64,000 bases of DNA. Source: Teredinibacter turnerae T7901 (GTDB taxonomy: Bacteria; Pseudomonadota; Gammaproteobacteria; Pseudomonadales; Cellvibrionaceae). Made by a program: the position numbers and the translations under genes. Below, piece after piece: positions 35,601 to 47,600 of this stretch (positions are counted from its first letter, which is position 1; each line of letters begins with the position of its first letter). The stretch covers positions 1,720,764 through 1,784,763 of the forward strand of contig NC_012997.1 in assembly GCF_000023025.1 (NCBI RefSeq). Direction: 5' to 3'. The notes under the pieces are model-generated. The model ran no database searches and was not told the DNA's origin. It worked only from the letters and a program-made list of their open reading frames with translations.

Positions 35601-38600
35601 CTTGATGGCACTAACAGCGGCAGAGTGGGTTCCACGGGTTTTTCAGGTTTCGGCAATGTCGACGCGCTAGGTGGTGACGACACAATCACGATCGATAGTG
35701 GCGCAAGTCTCGTGGGCAAGGTTTATGGAGGGAGTGGCAGCGATACATTCAACACGGATTCTGCGGCGGCTGTTGACATTTTTGGTGGTAAGCCCGGCGC
35801 AGATGCGTCAGAGGACGAGGATACGCTGACCCTCACTGACACAGCAGACGTGACTTGGTCTCTCGTGGCAACCGACAGCAGTGTAGGCAATGTTGTTTTT
35901 AACGGTATCGAAAGTGTTAACGGCGGGAGTGGTGTTGATACTTTCAACATTTCAGCCGCCAGCGTAGGGAAGGTGGACGGCGGAGATGGCAGTGATGAAT
36001 TTAATATCACCGCTGCCGATCTGGACTTTCAAATCATGGGCTCAGGGGGGGCTGAAGATAAGCTCAGCTATAACGTCGATGAGGATGTCAGTTGGACCAT
36101 TGGCGCAACCAATACTGTGGGGGCGATTGAATTCTCGGGAATCGAAAGCGTTTCTGGTGGTGGTAGGACAGATACGTTTTTCATCTCTGCGTCGAGTGTC
36201 TCTGATTTTGACGGAGGCGAAGGCGACGACGTTTATAACATCAATGCGGATAATCTCGATTTTAGTATTGCTGACTCGTCAGGTACCCATGACGTTATAA
36301 ATACTGCCACCGGGACCAGCAACTATTGGGCAATTACTAACGATGCAGAAGGGGTCTTAAGTAACGGGTTGAGTGCGCCCGGCAGCAGCGCACCGACCGT
36401 GTCTTTTGGTGGTATTGAAACAGTCAACGGCGAAACGGGCGCGATTGACCGATTCGTTTTTTCTGTCGCGACTGCCGCTATCGATTTGGACGGTGGCAGT
36501 GAGACTGGGCCGGTTACAGATATCGTCAGCTTCGCCAATGTCACCGCTGATGCGGCCAACCCCTTTACATTCTCTATTGGTGACTCACGCTTCAGTAATA
36601 TCGAAAAATTTGAAGGCGCTAGTAGCGCTTTGTTTAGCACCCTCACTGCAACCTCAGGTGCGGATGCAATTACGATTAGCGGACGTAACTCAGGAAACAT
36701 TAATGCGTTGGATTTCAGCGGTTTTGCCTATGTGGATGCACTAAGCGGTGCGGATGTTATTACCTTACAAAGTGCTGCCGAAATGTCGGGCGCAGTCTAT
36801 GGTGGCGCTGGGAGCGATACATTCAACGTTGATGCGGCGGCGGTTGTTGCGCTCTATGGCGGCACTGACGCTGTGGATACGCCCGCGGATACCGACAAGT
36901 TAACACTCACCGGCTCAGCCGCCGTCAGCTGGACAATCGCTGCGCTGAGCAGCATTGGTGGTGTTGATTTTTCCGGTGTTGAAAGTGTGATTGGTGGCGA
37001 TGGCGTTGATATCTTTAATATTGCCACTTCCTCCGTCGCCACCATTGATGGTGGTGACGGCAACGATATTTTTAATATTAATGCGGATAATCTCTCATTC
37101 TCCATTGCAGATAACGCAGGTACCAGCGACACAATAAATGCAGCCACAGGAACAGCCAACTACTGGACGGTATCCGGTGACGATAGCGGCAAGCTGAGCA
37201 GCAACGCTACGGCTTTACCGGCTATCAGTTTTTCCGGTATCGACACACTGGTGGGTGAGAATAATTTTGTTGATACCTTCGTATTCTCAATCGCCAACGC
37301 GTCTATCGTTGTCGATGGCGGCACCCAAAGTCCGTCAAACACGATTATAGATATCGCCAGCTATGCCGGCGTTGCTGGTGAGTTAAAAGTAACGGTTGGC
37401 AACGCTGGGTTGCTCAATATTGAGGAAATTCAGGGTGGGGCAAACGCTGCCACCAGCACCATTTCTGGGTCGGCTAATGCGGACACTATATCTATCAGTG
37501 GTCACAACGCAGGTTCGATTGGTGCAACGCTTTTCAGTGGGTTCGGCAACGTAGATGCAGCCGGTGGTAACGACAAAATTACGGTGACCACGGGCGGTGC
37601 ACTGGATGGCGCGCTAAGTGGTGGTGCTGGGAGTGACGAATTTACAGTTGCCTCTCTTGCGGATATTCAGATTTACGGTGGTACTGCAGGCGAAGACGCT
37701 TCAGGCTTTACCGATATTCTTAATGCGGCGGACTCTACTGATTTGAGCTGGTCCATTGGAGTCAACAGCTCTGTAGGAACGGTAAACTTTAGAGGTATTG
37801 AAACTGTTCGTGGTGGTTCCGCAGATGATACCTTCACGGTATCTGCGTCAGACGTTACGAGCCTTGAAGGCCTCGCTGGTGATGATGCATTTAAAATTGG
37901 ACAAAACGTTAGCATAACCATTGCTGGTGGCGGCCAAACCACAGCCACACCAACTGGCGATACCATCGAACTCACGCACACCGCCCCGGCAACTTGGATG
38001 CTAGACAGTTCCCCTTCCGTTGCAAACGGTACGGCAACCGTTAACTTTTCCAATATTGAAACGGTATACGGTAACTCCGGTGTCGACACTTTCGATATTA
38101 CGGTTGCAAGTGTTGACTCCATTTATGGCGGTGGCGGCAATGATATTTTTAATACGCTTTCTACGTTGGATATTACGCTTTCGGGCGAAGCCGGTTCCGA
38201 TCTTATCGACCTCACTGATACGGGTTTTGTCATCTGGACGATCGACGGCGATGCTTTCGGTGAACGCGCCGGTAGCGTGAAATTCCTCGGTATGGAATCT
38301 GCCCAAGGCGGCAGCGGTGTGGACACGTTTAATGTCACTGCGTCCAGCGTTGCTAAATTAGATGGAGGTGCCGGCAGCGATATTTTTAACATTAATGCCG
38401 ATAACCTCTCTTTCTCCATTGCAGATACTGCAGGTGCCAGCGACACAATAAATGCAGCTACAGGAACAGCTAACTACTGGACGGTATCCGGTGATGACAG
38501 TGGCAAACTGAGCAGCAACGCTACGACTTTACCGGCTATCAGCTTTTCTGGTATCGACAAACTGGTGGGTGAAGATAATTTTGTTGATACCTTCGTATTC

Positions 38601-41600
38601 TCAATCGCCGATGCGTCTATTGTTGTCGATGGCGGCACCCAAAGTCCGTCAGACACGATTAACGATATTGCCAGCTATGCCGGCGTTGCTGGTGAGTTAA
38701 ATGTAACGGTTGGCAACTCTGGGCTGCTCAATATCGAGGAAATTCAAGGCGGGGCAAACGCTGCGACCAGTACCATTTATGGATCGGATAGTGCGGACAC
38801 TATATCTATCAGTGGTCACAACGCAGGTTCGATTGGTACAACGCTTTTCAGTGGGTTCGGCAACGTAGATGCAGCCGGTGGAAATGACACGCTTACTGTG
38901 ACCGCGGCCGGTGCACTGGATGGCGCGCTCAGCGGTGGTTCTGGCAGTGATCGTTTTAACGTGGCTGCAGATGTTGGCCTGCGGATATATGGCGATACCA
39001 GCACAACATCATCTTCCGGCACAGATGTTATTGCACTTGCGCACGATGGTGATGCGCAATGGAATATTGCTGGCGTTTCCACGGTGACAAATGAGTCTGC
39101 CACAGTCACATTCAGTGGTATCGAAACTGTAGAAGGGCAAGCGGGCACGGATACATTCACTGTAACCGCCGATGGCGTTGCACGCATAGAAGGCGGTGGC
39201 GGTGCTGATGTATTTAACGTGTTGTCTACCGTAAATACTGTTTTAGCTGGCGGTTCTCAGCCTGATGGGGCGTTTGATAGTCTGATGTTGACCGACACTG
39301 GTTCGGTCAACTGGACAGTGAACGGCGATTCTCAGGGGGATAGTGTTGGCAATGTTCGTTTCTCGGGCATGGAACAGGCTTACGGCTCCAGCGGTGCAGA
39401 TACTTTTACTATCAGCGCGAATACGGTTGGCTCATTTTACGGCCGTGGTGGCGATGACTGGTTTGTTATAGGTTCCAACTCGGTTGTCGCTTTTGTGGAT
39501 GGTGGCAGCCACAGTACTGGAGGCGCGGATCATATTGATCTGAATTTCAGTACCTCGGCAAGCTGGAATATCAACGGGCAGACTGATGGTTCTGGCCAGG
39601 TGGTTGAAACTGTCGCTCCGTCCTCTGGTGGCGGTACTGTGTCTTTCGCAAATGTGGAGTTTGCCCACGGTTCGTCTGGCAGAGATACATTTAATATTGG
39701 CTCTGCCAGCCTGACACATATTTTTGGCGATGAGGGCAGCGATACGTTTAATGTCCAATATGGATTTACGCCGATCATTAGTGGCAACACGAATACGGGT
39801 TCTGGTAACGGGACTGATGTGTTGGTGTTAAATCACAGTAACGCGGCGGATTGGACGCTGGATGCCACTCCGACTGTGGCCAATGGCGGCAGCACAGAGC
39901 TGAGCTTCAGTGGTATTGAAACTGTTCGCGGTAGCAGTGGCAAAGATACCTTTACCCTTTCTGAAAATTCTGTAGCCCGTATAGAAGGCGGCGCAGGAGA
40001 TGACGATTTTATTCTGCAGCGTGCAGATTTAACTATCATGATTGATGGCGGCACGTCGAACGCCGATACTTTAACTGTGGATGCTGCCACAGACCTCAAC
40101 TGGTCCCTTACTGGTGCTATGTCTACGCTGGCGCCGAGTGCGGGCGGTGGTTCTGAGGTTACTTTCTCAAACATTGAAACAATAAATGCTGGTTCCGGCG
40201 CAGATTTATTTGAGATTTCCGGCGCTGCCGTGCAATCCGTGTTTGGGCGTGGTGGGAATGATACTTTCCAGGTTGTTGATGCGTCAGTTTCGGGCGTGTC
40301 GCTGGATGGTGGCAGTGGCACAACAAATACGTTGGAACTTGCCCATAACGGCGGTGCCAACTGGGTGTTAGATGCCAGCGGCGGTTCAATAAATACCACC
40401 GGTGTTATCGATATTACTTTCACCGGCGTTAACCAATTAAGCGGCTCCGAGTACGATAATGGCGGCGGGGTAGATACCTTCACCATTAATTCCGCATTTA
40501 CTGGCGATATCGCATCGCGAGGCGGAGCGGATATTTTTAATATCAATGCGGCTATAAATGGCACCCTCAACGGTGGTACCGGTGCCGATACCTTTTATAT
40601 TAGTGCGACGGTAAATAACGGCTTAGCCGACAGCTCGGATATTTTAGGTGAAAACGGCGCCGATACATTCTACTTAAATAACGATGTGGCAAGTACGCGG
40701 ATCTCCGGTGGGCTGTCTAACTCTTCGGGCGATACAATTTTTGGTTATACCACTGATTCCCGATGGGATCTCGGAACTTCTTTGTCGACCGTTGCCAGCG
40801 CTGCGGCATCTACAACTTTTACTGGAATTGAAAATCTGGAAGGTCGAAATTCGGCAGCAGATACCTTCCATTTGTCGAATGGTGTTCCTCTAGACTTTTT
40901 CTCCATTAATGCCGGCGACGCCGAAAGCGTAGTCGACAGCCTCGATGTTTCCGCCTACGAACTTACCAATAATCAGTTGGATATTAACTCCAGTATTGTT
41001 CAAGATCTGGTGAATAATGTGGAGCGGGTTGTGGGCTCTGGCACACAAGAGCTCACCGCAACGTCCAGTGCTGGTGAAACCGTTAACTGGATACTCGCAG
41101 ATGTCGATGGCGGAATTGCGGAGAACGAGGGTACGGTTAACGGTTTTGAATTTGTCGGTTTCAATAGCCTACTGGGCAATGCTGGTAACGATGTATTTAC
41201 CTTTAACGGCGGCACGCTTACTGGCGATATTGATGGGGCGGGCGGTACAAATACCGTTAGTCGTACCGACCTCGCGGGCGCGGCAACCTGGTCCATTACT
41301 GATGAAAACGCAGGCTCGTTAACAGGCTTATCGGGTAGTTTCAGCAACATTCACAAATTAGCAGGCAATAGCCTGAATGACAATTTTGAGTTTATCGATA
41401 CCCGAACGGGTGGGCCAAACCGAAATGGCGTTTGGCTCGGTGAAATCGAGGGGGGAGCTGGTAACGGTATTGACGCTATTACCTCGAAAAAAGAGCAGGG
41501 CAGCGTATGGCGAATTCGCGGTAACGGCGCTGGTTCCGTCGATGGATGGCTCGCTGACTTTTCCGGTATCGAGCAACTCAATGGTGCTCAGGAGTACGCT

Positions 41601-44600
41601 GATACTTTTAACATCTACGATCAGGGGAAAATTCAGAGTATTTTCGGTGGAGATAGTACTCCCAATAACAATCACGATATTCTCAATGCGGAAAATTCTG
41701 CGAGCCTGAACACATGGGAACTTGACCGGGAAAATGGCGGTGCTTTGTACGTAGGTGAAGGCGATGCTCGCGAGGTGATGGTCGCAAATTTCGATAGTGT
41801 TGAAGAGCTTATTGGTGCCGGGGGTAAAGATGTATTTCGTTTTATTGATGCCGGTTCTATAAGCGGTAAGATCTATGGCGAAAATCCATCTGGTGACTAC
41901 GCTCCAGAAACCAATAATCTTACCGACACGCTTGATCTAACCCAGTATACAAAAACTGTCGTGGTCATCATCGGGCAAGGTGGAGATTCCGGTGGCGCCA
42001 GCGGTGATATAGCTGGATCTTTCGCCATTGAGAGTGTCGAAGTGACGCTGTTCGACAGTAGCAACGAGAATCAGAGAACTGAGCTGCATGGTACTGGAAA
42101 TATAAGTCAGTGGCAGATAACTGGGGAAAATACAATATTTATTCCCGAACTGGGATTGACCTACAGTGGGTACAAATATCTGGTTGGTCGTTCTGAGGTC
42201 TCAGATACTTTCACCTTTTTTGAGAACGGCGCTCTGACTGGAGGTATTAAAGGGAATGGCGCATCAGGAAGTTTAGGAGATAGCGGCTACGATACCATCG
42301 TGGGCTATGGTCATTCCTCAGCGACAAATTGGAATATTTCTGCAACCGGTAAAGGCGCGTCGAACATTAATGGAAAAGAATTCAGTTTCGACGGTATCGA
42401 AGAAATAAAAGGTGGCAACGGAGTAGATGAATTTTCTGTTTTCTCGCAAGCAAATGCCACGATTGCCATGCATCTTGATGGTGGCGACGGTGCTAATCGC
42501 TTTGTCATAGACTCGCCTTTGGATGGAACTTTGACCGCAGGCAGCGGGGCAGATGCTTTTGTGTTAAATGCCTATGTTACAGGCGAAGTAAATGGTGGTG
42601 CGGGAAGCGACACATTCTCTGTCGGCTCGTCGTTGTCAGACATGTCGCTGATTGGGGGTAGCGGTGCCGACGATGTTTTATCTATCGATTACCTTAGCGC
42701 TGCGGACTGGGAAATTAGCGATACCGGTTGGGTGGTCCGTGATGATGGAACCGACGGCCAAATAAATCGCATTCAACTTTCTGGTTTCGAAACCTTCTAC
42801 GGCAGCAACCGCGCTGATCATGTGTTCTTTAATGATACAACCTTTAACGGGCAGTTTTACGGTCGCGGTGGTGCCGATGAGTTTACCTTAGGTCGCAGCG
42901 GACTCGCGTTCGCTCTAAACGGCGGCTACGACTCAACTAATAACTCTGATGTTGATACTGCGACGGATAAAGTCATCAACTCCCACAGTGACGATGCCGT
43001 ATGGAGTTTCGCTGCCGGTGGTGCATCGGTTACAGCCGGCGGTTCGCAAGTAGCGCTCAGTGGCATTGAATCTCTGACCGGTGGTGCCGGTCAGGACAAC
43101 GTCACTATTACTACGCCGATCTTCTCGATTAATACGGGTGCGGGCAACGATGTTATTCAGGTCGCGGCGAACATCGAAGGAGGTATTAAAACCGGCGCTG
43201 GTGCAGACACAACAACGTTAACTGCAGACAATCTCACCATGTCAATTGACGGTGGTGATACTGATACAGAATTAGACCGACTGGTGGGCTACAACACGTT
43301 AAATAATTGGAGTGTGGCCGCGGCGGGTAATAACCGCTTGACCAATGGCGCGAGCGGTTCAATTGTTTTTAGCGGATTTGAATCTTTAACTGGTGGTGCG
43401 CAAGCCGATACCTTCGATATTCGCGCGAGCCTCGCTGGTAGTGTGAGTGGTCTGGGTGGCAACGATGTGTTCACTCTCGCCAGCAGTGTGGTGGGCGGTG
43501 TATTCGGCGGTAGCGGCAACGATAGCTTTAGCGTTACTACTACCGGATTTAATATCGACGGTGGTGACGATGTCGATGCGTTTACCTTTGCCATGGCAAC
43601 CGGCGATTCGAATGCCTGGGTTATTACCTCCACCGGTACGGGAACCGTTACCAATAACGACGCCTCGGCTGGTAGCGGCGCAGTGGGTTTTAATGGAATC
43701 GAATCCATCACATCCGGCGGTCTTGCTGATAGCTTCCTGTTTAATGCGGCTATTTCTGGTGGCGTGGACGGTGGCGATGGGGCCAATAACTTCACCCTTG
43801 CGCGCAACGGCTTGTCTTTCGCAATCACTGGTGGTGCGGACAGCGATACGCTTACAGCCACTCACAACGCGGGTGGCGTTTGGACGAATACCGATGCGGC
43901 ACAAACGGTGGTTGACGGCAGCGGCACAGTGACATTCAGTAGTATCGAAAGTTTTGTGACCGGCGACGGTGCAGATACTGTTATTGTTGATCGAGCAATG
44001 CGTCGCATTGTGACTAACGGCGGCAATGACCAGGTTACCACCAGCGTTGTGATTCAGGACGGTATCGCAACCGGGGCCGGTGATGACGTTATTCGGGTCA
44101 CGACCGGCGGCCTGAGCTTTAGTGTCGACGGCGGCGCAGACGGTGCACTTGGCGATAAATTTATCGGAGCGGATATTGCTGCCGACGCCACAGGCCAACC
44201 CATTAGTGTGTGGCAAATTACCGGTACGAATAGCGGCGACTACTCCACGGACTCTGGGGTGAACGCCATTGATTTTGTCGGCGTCGAGAGTCTTACTGGT
44301 GGGTTCGGTAACGACCGATTTGTGTTCTCGCAATCGGGCAGCCTTGCCGGCGTTATCAATGGCGGCGGTGAACGCGCCGTGTTCGCCGATCCGGACAATC
44401 CCGATTACAGCAATAGCAGCGCCGATGTGTTTGGCGATTCAATCGATGCGCGCGCCTTGGCTGGGGCGCACACCTTTACTGAGGAAACTGCGCGTTCAAT
44501 TGGCACAACCTTGAGTTTTACCGATGTCGAACTTATCCGCGTAACGGCCAGCGTCACTGAAGCCGAGCGCGATACGATTAAAAGTGGAAACCAGGATAAC

Positions 44601-47600
44601 GCCTGGCTGATAGATGCAAAAAACAGTGGGCTTCTGACTAATGCGACCACGTCCACGCGCTTTGTTGGCTTTCAGAATATTCAAGGTGGTGAAGGAAAGG
44701 ATGCGTTTACTGTTGCTGGCGAAAACAACAGCTTGATCGACGGTCGCATTGATGGCGGCAGTGGGGCAGCGTTTGACTCTATCGATTATTCCCTGGTGAA
44801 CGCTGATAAAACGATTACCTTAGGCAACAGCGATGGCGGTATTACCGACATTGAAGGCGTGACAGGTTATCGGGATGGTGTGGAAGCGCGCTACCGCCGT
44901 ATCCTGATCGGCGCCAGCGGAACGAACGACGGCGAAGACAGTACCTGGACCATCACCGGTGTCAACGATGGAAGCTTTGAACGCGGTGGCCAAAGTTATC
45001 AGTTTGAAAATTTCGATACGCTTATTGGCCTTGCCAACGCCGATCATTTTGTGATTACCGGCGCAGGTGCGATTACTGGCGGTATTAACGGCGGAGCCGG
45101 GGTTAATAGCTTGTCCTCCGCAGCAGCAGCCACCAGCCAGTCCTTTACTTTGGCCGCGAGTGAAGCGGATTTCTCGAATAATAATTCGACCCACCTGCTC
45201 GGATTCAACCGGGTTACTGCAGCCGATGGCGGCAGCGATACACTGATTGGTCTCCAAGCGCAAAATAATAACTGGAGCACTACCGGTGATGCGGCTGGTA
45301 GTGTGAACGGTACATTTAATTTTAGCGGTATTGATAACCTTGTTGGTGGTGGTCTGGCTGATCAGTTCGTCTTTAGTGGCGCAGGTAAGCTGAGTGGAAT
45401 TATTGATGGCGGAGCCAATACCGCGCAGGCGCAAGACAGTGTCGACCTGCAATCGCTCAACCGGGATCTGGCAGTCGGCATTGGTAATCAGCTTCCCGCA
45501 GGTGAAAATGTTGAGTTCCGGGTAACTAATATTGAAGAGTTACAGGCGAACAGGTCGTTTAACAACACCCTGGTTGGCGACACACGAGCCAATGTTTGGC
45601 GGGTTACTTCGAACAATGCGGGTGAGCTCAATCAGTCCCAGGCGGACGGCAGCGCTAAAACTGTTGTGTTTAATGGCTTTTCCAACCTTGTAGGTAATAC
45701 CGGGGCAGACACTTTTACTTTTGTCGGAGACGGCCGCATTAGCGGTATTGTTGTCGGTGGTGAAGGAATCGATACGCTGGATCTAACCGCTGCCAGTAAG
45801 GCTGGGAGCGAATTGTTTGTTACCTTGTTAAGCAATAGAGCGCAGAGTGTAGACGCTAGTGCGGATGTGTCTGCGCTGGCGGTGGAAACCCTTATGGGTA
45901 GCCAGGTCAGCGGCCAGGTATCCAGTTTGCGCGCGGGCGACCAAACCAACAACTGGCAAATTACTGGCACCAACCAGGGCCGCATTAATTCTTCTACTCA
46001 GTTTACCGACTTCGCCAATTTGATTGGCGGTGCCGCCGACGATAGCTTTGTGTTTACCACATCGGCCAGCGGTAGTGGCGAATTAACTGGCTACATCGAC
46101 GGTGGTGCGCACACGGCGAGTGGTCGCGACAGTGCAGATTTGAGCGCGCTGGCAGTGGTAGATGTGCAGCTCGGTGGTGACACGGGCATGCGCAATATCG
46201 AATTTTTCCGCGGCAATAACAGCAACAGCACCCTGCGTGCAGAAACGCGTGTAAATAACTGGTCGATTAGCGGTGAAAACATTGGCACCTTGAATACGCT
46301 CGTTGCGTTCGCAGGCTTTAACCAGTTGGTCGGCGGCGCACTTGCGGATACCTATCAGGTTGCAGCTGGCGGAGCGGTAACCGGCAGTATTCAGGCGGGG
46401 CAGGGCGATGACAGGCTCGAACTCGCACTGGGCGAAGTCACCAACGGCAGTGTGCGTTTCTTAGGTGGTGCAGGTAATGATAGCCTGCTGGTCAGCGGCG
46501 GTAATGAAGATACTCGAGTCAGTTTCACCCCTGAAACATTGGAACCCGGCGTGAGTCAGCTGGTGTACGCCAATTCGAAAGACGGTACCCAATACAGCGC
46601 GCTGTTTAGCGAAACCGAAACACTCAACGACACCGTGGTTGCGGCGAGTTTAACGGTAAACGACACGACCAACGCGGACGACCTGGTACTGCGTAACTCC
46701 GCCGTGGAAATGGCGGGCAGCCCAACGTTGAACTACAGCGGCAAGCAATCGCTGCTCGTCGCCGCTGATGCTAACGACACAGTCACTTTAAGTGGAACAG
46801 TGGTTCTGCCGGGCCGATTAACCATCGAAAACGCGGCTGTTATTGCTGAAGCAGGCTCTGTACTGCGCGCCGACAGTCTGCTGCTGGACGGCACTGGCGC
46901 CGTGGGTGATGCGAGCAATCGTGTGCATACCGACATTAATCAGTTGCTGGTGTCGGCTGGTACGAATCCTGTTTTCCTTGCGGAAGCCAATCAGCTGGGT
47001 ATTAACGAATTATCAACCTCAGGTTTGGTCGATATTATTGCCGCTGGAAATATTTTCGATAACGCCAGCCTGACCACACAAGGTGAAAGCAGCGAGCTGC
47101 GACTTGTTTCTGCGGGTGGCAGTATTAGCCTGGATAACAACAATAGCTTTGCTGGCGAGATCACGCTCGCTGCTGCCGATGATGTCACTGTTAACAGTGT
47201 AAGTCGCTTAAATATTGCAGGCCTAACCGCGCAGCACGCCGTGGTTACTGCGCAGGGTAATGTCACAGCCTCTGGCTCGGTTGTGGTTGACGATACACTC
47301 GAACTCAGTGCGAGTGGGAATCTTGCCTTCACCCATGCTGACAACAGTCTTGGTAATGTCAGCGTATTACAAGCGGGTGATGTAACGCTTTTAGATAAAG
47401 GTGTGTTAACACTTGCGTCGCTGAATGCGAGTGGCAATGTTGCGACTACCTCGAACGGGTTGCAGGTTTTAGGCAATGTGGAAGGCGCAAATCTCACAAT
47501 GGATGCCGGGACCAATGCGGCGGCAATTAACGGCCAGCTGGACGCTCAAAATACCTTATTGCTTAGTGCAAACGGCGTAACGGTGAGTTCGCAATTAACC

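Noticed and set aside
33060-46500. RTX toxin with type I secretion
   Set aside because: The GGxGxD-like repeats are present, but the N-terminal TPS domain and adjacent TpsB indicate two-partner secretion. No HlyB/HlyD genes or C-terminal type I signal are visible.
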